The notes: generated from the sequence alone by a model not told the origin. A DNA stretch of 7,440 bases from JBEEMU01 sp043778315 (GCA_043778315.1 JAYWGJ010000147.1:1-7440), one strand, 5' to 3'. Positions 1 to 6,053 are shown, counted from the stretch's first letter. Program-made: numbers and translations.

Positions 1-2450
1 TACTCACCGCAAGCGGCGGTACAAGTTACCTTTGGAGCGGTCAGGTCACTACGCCTACCTTGACGGTCAGCGCAGCCGGAACTTATTTTGTTAATGTAAC
101 GAATCAGGCGGGCTGCTCTGCCTCTACGGGCGTTGCGGTAACGCAAAGCAGTGCGCCTACGGCTAGTATCACACAGCAGGGTACGCTTTGCTCGCCGAAC
201 GGCGTAACACTGACGGGCTCTACAACGGGTACTTCGTTTGCGTGGAGCAACGGGGCGATGACTCCGTCTATCAATGTCAATATGGCAGGAACTTATACCG
301 TTACGGTAGCGAACTCGAGCGGTTGTACCGCAACAGGAACTACCGTACTAGCACCATGCGCACCGCTTCAAGTCACGGTTACGCCAAGTACCGCTACTAT
401 TTGCGGACCTAATAGCTGCGCGAGCGTTGCCGCTACCGTAGCGGGGACGGCTACCGCTACCTACAATTGGGGAACGGTATTAGGCACAGGCGCAACCAAA
501 ACTATCTGTAACGCAGGCACTTACACCGTCACCGCTACTGCATCTACGGGCGCGACGGGTACAGCGAGCGTAGTTATCATTAATGGTGCTATCACTCCGT
601 TTACGTTAAGTAACTATACCCTTACTTGTGCTAATCCCAATACGGATATTTGCGCACCTTCGGGTTTCAGCAGCTATGTATGGAGTAGCGGCGGTATTGG
701 CACTACCAATTGTGCTTTTGCCAATGCCGTAGGAACTTACATCGTTACCGTAACGAATGCGAGCGGCTGTACGGCTACCGCGTCGTCGGTCGTGACAGGT
801 AGCACTACGCAACCGCAAGTAGGGCTTACCGCTAATATTACTCAATTGACTTGTACAGCTAATAGTGCTATCTTAACGGCAACGGGCGGCGGCAGCTACA
901 CATGGAGTCCTAATGTTGTTTCGCTAAGTAGCAATACTGCGCAAGCAACTTCGGCAGGTATTTACACCGTTACCGTAACGGGTACGAACGGTTGTTCATT
1001 ATCAAAAACAATTACCATTACACAAAATATAACTCCGCCTACGGCAGTAATTACAGCTTCTAATACGGTGCTTACTTGTGCCAGTCCAAGTACGGTGCTT
1101 ACCGCAACGGGCGGCGGTAGTTATGTATGGAGTACGCAGGCAACTACGCCAAGTATTACCGTCACTTCGAGTGGTATTTATACCGCGACGGTAATAGGTA
1201 CGAACGGCTGTACGGCTACCGCAATTATTACTATTGCACAAAATACAACCTTGCCTACGGCAGCTATCAGCAGTGGGGGCAACCTTACTTGTAGCAGAAC
1301 GAGTACTAACTTAACGGCAACGGGCGGCGGCAGCTATGTATGGAGTAACAGCGCGTCAGGCAGCGCGACTATCACTGTTCAAACAGGCGGCATTTATACC
1401 GTTACTGTCACCAATTCGACAGGCTGTACCGCTACCGCTACTATAAGAGTAGAACAAAATACTACACCGCCAAATATTGCAGTGACGGCTTCATCAGTGA
1501 ACTGTACGCTACCGATTACTTTGACTGCTTTAAGTATTACCACTGTTCCTAACCTTACTTTTGTTTGGAGTACGCAGGCAACTACCGCGACTATTTCTGT
1601 CACGGCAGCAGGTACTTATAGCGTTACCGCAACGGATATAGGTACGGGTTGTACCACAGTAAAAAGCATTACCGTCACCGCACCTACCGCAGTAACGGCG
1701 GCTATCTCGGGCGCACCGACCAATGCAATATGCAACGGTAGCGCGGCGCAGTTGTTGGCTTCGGGCGGCAGCGTGTATGCGTGGAGCAACGGCGTAGCTA
1801 CACCAAATAATACCGTTTCGCCAGCCGTGACCACTACTTATATAGTGACGGTGACGAACTCGGGTGGTTGCAGCGCAACCAAATCCGTCACTATCTCCGT
1901 TAATGCGCGACCTACGGTTTCTATTTTGGGTGCGACGACGCAATGTCCAGGTCTTACCTTCTCGTTTACTGCTACAGGCGGCGGCGCGTATATATGGAGT
2001 TCGGGTTCGGCAGGCGCGTCTGTAAGCGGCTTGGCAGCAGGTACTTATACCGTTACCGCAACGGGTACAAACGGCTGTGCCGCGAGCAGAAGCGTTACGG
2101 GCGCTATCGTCAATAATCGCTCTTGTACTACGCCTGTTTCTCCTATTGGTGCGCGTAGCGCAAATACGGATAGCGGCAGCGAAAGCTCCGATTTTGTGTA
2201 TAATACAGCTACCGAAAACATCGTTTTGTATCCGAACCCAGGCGAAACGGTCTTGAATATCGCTTTGCAAAATGACGACAATCAATCCGCGACGGTTCGT
2301 GTAATGGATATGTTAGGTCGTAGTATCATAACTACCAAAACTACCGACCACCAATTGCTTATCGATACTCAAAATTGGGCGAGCGGTACTTATTTGGTGC
2401 GCATAGAGCTTGCAGGTAAGCCTTACAGCCTCAAATGGGTTAAAATGTAA
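1..2450 (+). CDS. Large secreted adhesin-like repeat protein with T9SS type A sorting domain (5' end outside window)
   Basis: The reading frame is open from the first full codon at 3, so the gene starts upstream of the window. The TTG at 60 is an internal Leu codon, not a start. The visible 815 residues are rich in Thr, Ala, Ser, Val and Gly. Ten related modules of 70-75 residues share a G-G-G-S-Y-V-W-S strand, a T-x-G-I/T-Y-T-V-T-V strand and a late N-G-C-T-A-T motif. Most carry one Cys early and one late, which fits a disulfide-bonded Ig-like/PKD-like beta-sandwich. A low-complexity linker (about 2148-2216) leads to a C-terminal sorting domain, and the protein ends at TAA 2448-2450. Known biology: such domains direct Bacteroidota proteins through the outer membrane by T9SS and are usually removed, with anchoring to surface lipopolysaccharide or release. 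Inferred role: surface adhesin or structural filament. Ligand and substrate are unknown, and any catalytic domain would lie upstream of the window. Confidence 0.9.
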   Translation, partial: LTASGGTSYLWSGQVTTPTLTVSAAGTYFVNVTNQAGCSASTGVAVTQSSAPTASITQQGTLCSPNGVTLTGSTTGTSFAWSNGAMTPSINVNMAGTYTVTVANSSGCTATGTTVLAPCAPLQVTVTPSTATICGPNSCASVAATVAGTATATYNWGTVLGTGATKTICNAGTYTVTATASTGATGTASVVIINGAITPFTLSNYTLTCANPNTDICAPSGFSSYVWSSGGIGTTNCAFANAVGTYIVTVTNASGCTATASSVVTGSTTQPQVGLTANITQLTCTANSAILTATGGGSYTWSPNVVSLSSNTAQATSAGIYTVTVTGTNGCSLSKTITITQNITPPTAVITASNTVLTCASPSTVLTATGGGSYVWSTQATTPSITVTSSGIYTATVIGTNGCTATAIITIAQNTTLPTAAISSGGNLTCSRTSTNLTATGGGSYVWSNSASGSATITVQTGGIYTVTVTNSTGCTATATIRVEQNTTPPNIAVTASSVNCTLPITLTALSITTVPNLTFVWSTQATTATISVTAAGTYSVTATDIGTGCTTVKSITVTAPTAVTAAISGAPTNAICNGSAAQLLASGGSVYAWSNGVATPNNTVSPAVTTTYIVTVTNSGGCSATKSVTISVNARPTVSILGATTQCPGLTFSFTATGGGAYIWSSGSAGASVSGLAAGTYTVTATGTNGCAASRSVTGAIVNNRSCTTPVSPIGARSANTDSGSESSDFVYNTATENIVLYPNPGETVLNIALQNDDNQSATVRVMDMLGRSIITTKTTDHQLLIDTQNWASGTYLVRIELAGKPYSLKWVKM
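3..2147 (+). repeat. Ten tandem Ig-like modules encoded in the adhesin gene
   Basis: The conserved Trp codon of each module lies at 33, 243, 468, 681, 903, 1128, 1341, 1566, 1782 and 1995, giving a period of 210-225 bases (70-75 codons). The first module is cut by the window edge. Modules 5 to 7 (W at 903, 1128 and 1341) are the most alike and share T-A-T-G-G-G-S-Y before W-S. The modules at 468 and 681 are the most divergent. Some stretches are identical at the DNA level between modules: 26 bases at 873-898 and 1311-1336, and 20 bases at 1128-1147 and 1566-1585. This points to recent duplication or gene conversion. Confidence 0.85.
2217..2447 (+). other. T9SS type A C-terminal sorting domain
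   Basis: The last 77 residues open with N-I-V-L-Y-P-N-P, the hallmark entry motif of the Por secretion tail family. V-R-V-M-D-M-L-G-R follows in the middle, then W-A-S-G-T-Y-L-V-R-I near the end, and the chain closes with a short basic S-L-K-W-V-K-M strand. The order and spacing are those of the type A (TIGR04183-like) domain. It implies an N-terminal Sec signal peptide upstream of this window and a T9SS elsewhere in the genome. Confidence 0.93.
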
Positions 2451-2480
2451 TAGCTTAGTTTTTATATTTATTAATGAAAT

Positions 2481-2520
2481 AAACCGCCGATTTACCTTTG
2501 AGTAAGTCGGCGGTTTTTTT
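2481..2520 (+). terminator. Intrinsic terminator of the adhesin gene
   Basis: The sequence contains a perfect 10-bp stem, AAACCGCCGA (2481-2490) pairing with TCGGCGGTTT (2507-2516). The stem extends inward by five more pairs (2491-2495 with 2502-2506, one of them G-U) to a 6-base loop. The U-tract is 2514-2520. It begins 30 bases after the stop codon. GC-rich pairs in an AT-rich spacer make this a convincing Rho-independent terminator. It separates the adhesin transcript from the downstream genes. Confidence 0.92.
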
Positions 2521-2598
2521 ATTGGGCGTAAAGCACCAAAATAGAGTTTCGGCGCACTTTCCAACAATTTGTGTATAAGTTTTCATTCGCCCAATAAA
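2518..2598. repeat. 11-bp perfect inverted repeat enclosing 59 bases
   Basis: TTTATTGGGCG (2518-2528) is matched exactly by its reverse complement CGCCCAATAAA (2588-2598). The left arm begins in the U-tract of the terminator. The enclosed 59 bases hold no reading frame or recognisable motif. It could be the ends of a small degenerate mobile fragment or a chance pair. No target-site duplication was evident by eye. Confidence 0.4.
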
Positions 2599-2607
2599 CA
2601 ATCTATA

Positions 2608-2648
2608 TTTATAGCTTTTCGGATTAAATACCCTTTTATAGCTTTTCG
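2608..2648. repeat. 14-bp direct repeat pair
   Basis: TTTATAGCTTTTCG occurs at 2608-2621 and again at 2635-2648, exact over 14 bases with start points 27 bases apart. It includes two C or G clusters, so it is not simple AT-rich drift. The function is unknown. It could be a pair of protein-binding sites or the residue of a short duplication. Confidence 0.5.
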
Positions 2649-2733
2649 CAAAATGATACGTTTATTACAATTTGGATTAATCAGAAGTATAGCATCAACT
2701 TTATTTTTTCATAAAATTAGAGGTTTTATAGTA

Positions 2734-2886
2734 TTATTAGTGTCCTAATTTTTTATTTATCAACAAATATAAAAAACTTATTAACATAAATAATAAAAGT
2801 TATTAACAGTAGAAATATGCCTTGTTGGTAACTTTTTTTTTATATAAAACAAGGCTTAGAGATACTTATCAACAATTGTCAATAAG
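2734..2886 (+). promoter_or_regulatory. Array of TTATYAACA boxes (DnaA-box-like or unknown operator)
   Basis: Four same-strand boxes are seen: TTATCAACA at 2757-2765, TTATTAACA at 2778-2786, TTATTAACA at 2800-2808 and TTATCAACA at 2866-2874. A weaker TTATTAGTG lies at 2734-2742, and an opposite-strand TTATTGACA lies at 2877-2885. Start-to-start distances are 23, 21, 22 and 66 bases, close to multiples of two helical turns. The last box and its inverted partner form an imperfect 22-bp dyad (2865-2886). TTATCAACA is one mismatch from the DnaA consensus TTATCCACA, and DnaA is known to regulate nrdAB in Escherichia coli. That link is an inference here, since the boxes lie about 360-510 bases from nrdB. 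Confidence 0.4.
2819..2855 (+). repeat. 8-bp inverted repeat with T-rich loop
   Basis: GCCTTGTT (2819-2826) pairs exactly with AACAAGGC (2848-2855) around a 21-base loop containing a run of nine T residues. The T run lies inside the loop, not after the stem, so it is not a standard terminator. It sits within the box array region. Confidence 0.3.
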
Positions 2887-2925
2887 TTTTCGGGTATTAT
2901 ATGATGTGCAATAATATTAAGCTAC

Positions 2926-2933
2926 TATCTTTG
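2926..2933 (+). promoter_or_regulatory. Candidate Bacteroidota -7 promoter element
   Basis: TATCTTTG matches the TAnnTTTG -7 consensus of the Bacteroidota primary sigma factor exactly. No clear TTG/TTTG -33 element is present about 19-21 bases upstream. If active, it would start transcription near 2940 and give nrdB a leader of about 300 bases. The TTATYAACA boxes lie just upstream, where a regulator would be expected. Confidence 0.35.
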
Positions 2934-3106
2934 TGCTTAGGAAGCTATAAGTCCCCATCAGTTTTTTCTCTTGTAAGTATATATACAAAGCCTAAATTGC
3001 TCAGTCTCAATCAAAAAAATGTTTTTTATCCTTTTTGTTTCGTTAAAGTGCGGGCGTATTTTTACGAAATAATAAAAGTATCTTAACCACCTGTTCGAAA
3101 ATTGCA

Positions 3107-3114
3107 TTAATTTG
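3107..3114 (+). promoter_or_regulatory. Alternative weaker -7 element for nrdB
   Basis: TTAATTTG matches TAnnTTTG at every defined position but one. It lies about 130 bases before the nrdB ATG and would give a shorter leader than the element at 2926. No good -33 partner is seen. Confidence 0.22.
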
Positions 3115-3243
3115 TTTATCTAAAAATAGTAACAACAAGTGTTTAATCAAACAAATGAATGTATTTTATATATTTAATAAAACTTATATATTAGTACAAT
3201 AGTAAAAATCAACTCTTTTAATTATCAATTAAATTATATAAAA

Positions 3244-4209
3244 ATGATTGAACCAATCTTACAAGAAACCGACAAACGGTTTGTTTTATTTCCGATAGAA
3301 CACGCGGAAATATGGAAAATGTACAAGCAAGCGGTCGCGTCTATTTGGACAACCGAAGAGATTGACTTGCAGCAAGACCTCACCGACTGGCAAAACCTAA
3401 CGCCTAACGAACAACATTTCATCAAGCACGTTTTAGCGTTCTTCGCGGCGAGCGATGGCATCGTTAATGAAAATTTGGTACTCAACTTCATGCGCGAAGT
3501 ACAGTTGCCCGAAGCGCGTTGTTTTTACGGTTTTCAGGTGGCGATGGAGAACATTCATGCCGAAACGTATTCTTTGCTCATCGATACCTATATAAAGGAT
3601 AATGTGGAGAAAGAAATGCTCTTTAATGGTATGACGACGCTACCTTGCGTGCAGAAAAAAGCAAATTGGGCGATAAAATGGATAGAAGAAGCTCCTACTT
3701 TCGGGCATAGATTGGTGGCGTTTGCTGCCGTCGAGGGCATCTTTTTTTCGGGTAGTTTTTGCTCCATATTTTGGCTCAAAAAACGCGGCTTGATGCCTGG
3801 GCTTACGTTCTCGAACGAGCTTATCAGCCGCGACGAAGGCTTACATTGCGACTTTGCGTGTCTTCTTTTCTCGATGTTACAACACCGCCCGTCGGTAGCC
3901 GAAACGACGGCAATCATCACACAAGCCGTCGAGTTCGAGAAGGAGTTTGTGACAGACGCATTACCCGTCGCGCTTATCGGCATGAACGCCGACTTGATGA
4001 CGGAATATATAGAGTGCGTTGCCGACCGCTTATTGCTGTCGTTAGGTTGCGAAAAAGTGTATCACACAGCTAATCCGTTTTCGTGGATGGAGTTGATTTC
4101 GCTGCAAGGCAAGACCAATTTCTTCGAAAAACGAGTCGGTGACTACCAAAAAGCAGGCGTTACGACCAGTAAAGAAGAGCAAGTATTCTCGTTGGATACT
4201 GATTTCTAA
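3244..4209 (+). CDS. nrdB: Class I ribonucleotide reductase, small (beta, radical) subunit
   Basis: NrdB holds the di-metal centre and tyrosyl radical that start nucleotide reduction in the partner subunit NrdA. All key residues are visible in the 321-residue product: ligands D71, E102, H105, E164, E198 and H201, and radical tyrosine Y109 in M-E-N-I-H-A-E-T-Y. Their spacing matches Escherichia coli NrdB (D84, E115, H118, Y122, E204, E238, H241). Long stretches resemble vertebrate R2 as I recall it, for example F-A-A-S-D-G-I-V-N-E-N-L, G-L-M-P-G-L-T-F-S-N-E-L-I and the tail F-S-L-D-T-D-F, which docks on NrdA. It lacks the roughly 65-residue N-terminal extension of the vertebrate protein and has no ATP cone. 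The ATG at 3244 is preceded by an AT-rich leader without Shine-Dalgarno, normal for Bacteroidota. A hairpin begins 3 bases after the stop. The cytosolic partner NrdA is encoded 1.9 kb downstream. Confidence 0.97.
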   Translation: MIEPILQETDKRFVLFPIEHAEIWKMYKQAVASIWTTEEIDLQQDLTDWQNLTPNEQHFIKHVLAFFAASDGIVNENLVLNFMREVQLPEARCFYGFQVAMENIHAETYSLLIDTYIKDNVEKEMLFNGMTTLPCVQKKANWAIKWIEEAPTFGHRLVAFAAVEGIFFSGSFCSIFWLKKRGLMPGLTFSNELISRDEGLHCDFACLLFSMLQHRPSVAETTAIITQAVEFEKEFVTDALPVALIGMNADLMTEYIECVADRLLLSLGCEKVYHTANPFSWMELISLQGKTNFFEKRVGDYQKAGVTTSKEEQVFSLDTDF

Positions 4210-4212
4210 CAT

Positions 4213-4255
4213 TCTAATTGTGTACAACTATATAGTATAGTTGTACACAATTAGA
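4213..4255. repeat. Perfect 20-bp-stem hairpin directly after nrdB
   Basis: Bases 4213-4232 pair without mismatch with 4236-4255 around a 3-base TAG loop. The arms read T-CTAATTG-TGTACAACTATA and its reverse complement. It begins 3 bases after the nrdB stop and ends 30 bases before the next ATG. There is no T-tract on either side, so it is not a standard intrinsic terminator. It could be an mRNA 3'-end stabiliser, a processing site, an operator for a dimeric regulator, or one copy of a dispersed palindromic element. Confidence 0.85.
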
Positions 4256-4285
4256 TACAGTAATATCACTCCTTAACCCCTCCTT

Positions 4286-5824
4286 ATGCGTCGTTCTGAC
4301 TTCCTCCGCCTCTTTGCTGCCCTACCTTTGGTGGGTAGAGGGCGCGTCGATTCCTTATTAGGGACGGGTGCGCTGCCCGATTACTTCACCGATTTGCACG
4401 CACACTGCACCATCAAATCGTTTAATGCAGATGTGCCGTTGTCGCCTTGGCAGCGCATAGATAATGTATGTGAGGGCAAGATGGCACGGTGGGCGGTGAA
4501 GGCAACAAAAGCTGTGCCGCGCACTTCGCAGGCACACCTCGAGGGGCTGCAAAGAGGTAATGTGCGCTTAGTATGCTGTGCGTTAGTCCCTTTGGAGCGC
4601 AAAATGCTCACACCTAACTTCATTAATGCCAAAAAGAAAGGCGACGCGACGATGGAATGCTTAGCTGGATTTGATGTAACACACGATTGGGCTACTTTTA
4701 TGGCTAATGAGGTGGATTATTATCAAAATCTGACCGAAAATCTGACTTATATTGCTCAATATGAAGGCATACAGCACAATATTAATGGTAGAGCGTATAG
4801 TTTTGAAGTGGCGCGCAGCGCGGCACACCTTACCGCGATACTAAAAGATACGAGTAAAATAGCGATGGTGCTTACGGTGGAAGGTGGGCATTCGTTGGCG
4901 CACTCGTTGGAGCTAAATGATGTTTCGGGGACTGATGCGTTCAGAACAACGGTGCTTAACAACACTTTGCAGCTCAAAAATGCGACTTTACCTATATATA
5001 GTTTGAATATAAATCATTTTTTCTGGAACGGGTTGTGCGGTCATGCGCGTACTTTAAGTGGTGCGCAGACCGTGCTGATGCCTCAAAAGGAAGGGGTTAA
5101 TCTTGGGTTTACCGCATTAGGCAAAGAAGTGGTAGCACTGCTTTTAGACGATAAAAAAGGCAGACGTATTTTGATTGATTTAAAGCATACTTCGCTGTTG
5201 GGACGCAAATGGTATTATAATTATATCAAAAAAAGACGCGCCGTAGGCGATAATATTCCGATAATATGTTCGCATACAGGCATTTCGGGCGTTTCGTGGA
5301 ACAGTTTGCAGTATAATCAGCGCGACGGCGCAAAAAAGAACAAACAATCGTACCTCAATACTTGGACAATTAATCTATCGGACGAAGATGTGCAGCATAT
5401 ACACGACTCTGGCGGCTTAATCGGTATCATGTTGGATAAATACAAATTAGTAGGAAGCCTCGGCGTAGCTACTTATCGTAAAGCAATAGTTGGCTCAAAC
5501 GAACGCCGACAGGCATACGTTAAAGCAATATGGGCGAACTTTTTTGCGGCAGTGAGCGCGGTTAATCGGCGTAGCGCGTGGGACATACTTTGTTTTGGAA
5601 GTGACTTTGATGGTATGATAACGCCCTACGAAACCTACGCAAAGGCAAGCGACACACCCGACCTCGCTAATGATTTATTACAATTTTTGCAATCACCTAC
5701 CGATATAGACACTTTATTTACACACAAAGAGCTAAAAAGACTGATGTTTGGGCTTTCGCCTAACGAGATAATGAAAAAAATAATGCAAACTAATCAATAT
5801 GAGTGCTTGCAACGTAGTTTTTGA
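4286..5824 (+). CDS. Divergent peptidase M19 (membrane/renal dipeptidase-like) metallohydrolase
   Basis: The 512-residue product carries the M19 landmarks in order: D-L-H-A-H (36-40), V-E-G-G-H-S-L (198-204, bridging Glu E199), I-N-H-F-F-W-N (242-248), G-F-T-A-L-G (274-279) followed by I-D-L-K-H (297-301, H301), C-S-H-T-G (328-332, H330), and G-S-D-F-D-G (438-443). Family members are zinc dipeptidases of the amidohydrolase superfamily that cleave dipeptides, some accepting D-residues or beta-lactams. Two oddities stand out. The first metal motif is H-x-H where typical M19 enzymes have H-x-D, and the chain is well over 100 residues longer than the usual 350-400, with extra sequence at about 45-170 and 331-437. 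The N-terminus (M-R-R-S-D-F-L-R-L-F then a short hydrophobic stretch) recalls a twin-arginine or other export signal but is not a clean match. It lies 76 bases after nrdB. The substrate is unknown, and a functional link to RNR is not evident. Confidence 0.82.
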   Translation: MRRSDFLRLFAALPLVGRGRVDSLLGTGALPDYFTDLHAHCTIKSFNADVPLSPWQRIDNVCEGKMARWAVKATKAVPRTSQAHLEGLQRGNVRLVCCALVPLERKMLTPNFINAKKKGDATMECLAGFDVTHDWATFMANEVDYYQNLTENLTYIAQYEGIQHNINGRAYSFEVARSAAHLTAILKDTSKIAMVLTVEGGHSLAHSLELNDVSGTDAFRTTVLNNTLQLKNATLPIYSLNINHFFWNGLCGHARTLSGAQTVLMPQKEGVNLGFTALGKEVVALLLDDKKGRRILIDLKHTSLLGRKWYYNYIKKRRAVGDNIPIICSHTGISGVSWNSLQYNQRDGAKKNKQSYLNTWTINLSDEDVQHIHDSGGLIGIMLDKYKLVGSLGVATYRKAIVGSNERRQAYVKAIWANFFAAVSAVNRRSAWDILCFGSDFDGMITPYETYAKASDTPDLANDLLQFLQSPTDIDTLFTHKELKRLMFGLSPNEIMKKIMQTNQYECLQRSF

Positions 5825-5832
5825 GTTGCGAA

Positions 5833-5892
5833 CGGTGTACGGGTTTTAACCCGTACTTATCTTACTTTATGCGGCTTAAAACCCGCACACCG
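5833..5892. repeat. Composite inverted repeat (17-bp arms, nested palindrome) after the M19 gene
   Basis: The outer arms 5833-5849 and 5876-5892 pair at 16 of 17 positions (A5839 against C5886), with a 26-base loop. Inside the left half is a second palindrome, GTACGGGTT (5837-5845), TT, AACCCGTAC (5848-5856). The right half can form its own 5-bp stem (5870-5874 with 5883-5887). The element can therefore fold as one long hairpin or as two small ones. It starts 9 bases after the stop. No T-tract follows. Its size, GC-rich arms and position resemble a REP/MITE-like intergenic element. Confidence 0.75.
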
Positions 5893-5936
5893 ATAAAACC
5901 CATAAAAACTTTCAGAAAGCATTTTATAACAAAAAA

Positions 5937-6026
5937 GACTTAGTGCAACTGTTCGATTAAGCATATTTTAATCTAAGGGACTTAGTGCAACTGTCCGATT
6001 AAGCGTATTATAATCTAAGAGACTTA
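5937..6026. repeat. 42-bp tandem repeat, two copies plus a 6-bp partial
   Basis: Unit 1 is 5937-5978 and unit 2 is 5979-6020, both exactly 42 bases and differing at four positions. A third copy begins with GACTTA at 6021-6026 and then diverges. Both units start GACTTAGTGCAACTGT and end in TCTAAG plus one base. Inside unit 1, GATTAA (5955-5960) is the reverse complement of TTAATC (5968-5973), and CTTAG near the start is the reverse complement of CTAAG near the end. The unit can therefore form a bulged hairpin. It lies 94-183 bases before the nrdA start. Confidence 0.85.
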
Positions 6027-6038
6027 TATGTATGTTAA

Positions 6039-6053
6039 TAATAAGGCTTATTA
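6039..6053. promoter_or_regulatory. 15-bp palindrome upstream of nrdA (operator-like)
   Basis: TAATAAG (6039-6045), a central G, and CTTATTA (6047-6053) form a perfect dyad ending 66 bases before the nrdA ATG. The size and symmetry suit a dimeric DNA-binding protein. CTTATTAA (6047-6054) also occurs in the box array upstream of nrdB (2777-2784), a possible sign of shared control. In AT-rich DNA such a match could be chance. Confidence 0.35.

Larger units (their letters stand above)
2521..3243. other. Long AT-rich intergenic region upstream of nrdB
   Basis: These roughly 720 bases between the adhesin terminator and nrdB contain no convincing gene. The only sizeable + strand frame (2901-3086, 61 codons) has no ribosome binding site, no recognisable motif and the composition of untranslated AT-rich DNA. 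I saw no tRNA, rRNA or known riboswitch. It holds the short repeats, the TTATYAACA box array and the promoter-like elements listed separately. Its size and AT content are unusual next to the compact coding DNA on either side. Confidence 0.7.

Noticed and set aside
60..62. TTG as the start codon of the adhesin gene
   Set aside because: The frame stays open upstream to base 3 and those 19 codons encode the first part of an Ig-like module with its W-S motif. The gene is cut by the window edge.
1530..2285. 251-codon minus-strand open frame opposite the adhesin gene
   Set aside because: It arises from the repetitive Thr/Ala-rich codons of the opposite strand, and its product is Arg/Cys-rich nonsense without motifs. 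The + strand frame is clearly the real gene.
2493..2500. TACCTTTG as a -7 promoter element
   Set aside because: It fits TAnnTTTG but lies in the loop side of the adhesin terminator stem. There is no -33 element and no nearby gene start, so chance is the better explanation.
2728..2743. NrdR-box-like 16-mer upstream of nrdB
   Set aside because: It matches a remembered NrdR consensus at about 12 of 16 positions, but no second box lies at the usual distance of about three helical turns. A single imperfect AT-rich match is not enough.
2901..3086. Possible 61-codon + strand gene in the nrdB upstream spacer
   Set aside because: It has no ribosome binding site, no recognisable domain and an AT-driven composition. 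It overlaps the region of the promoter-like element TATCTTTG, and nothing supports translation.
3588..3983. 131-codon minus-strand open frame within nrdB
   Set aside because: It is antisense to highly conserved NrdB sequence including the metal ligands, so it is a shadow frame.
4213..4255. Intrinsic terminator of nrdB
   Set aside because: The stem is perfect but neither strand has a following T-tract, and the stem is mostly AT. I recorded it as a hairpin of unknown role, although termination by another route remains possible.
5937..6026. Minimal CRISPR array
   Set aside because: The 42-bp units abut directly with no unique spacers between them, and no cas gene is in the window.
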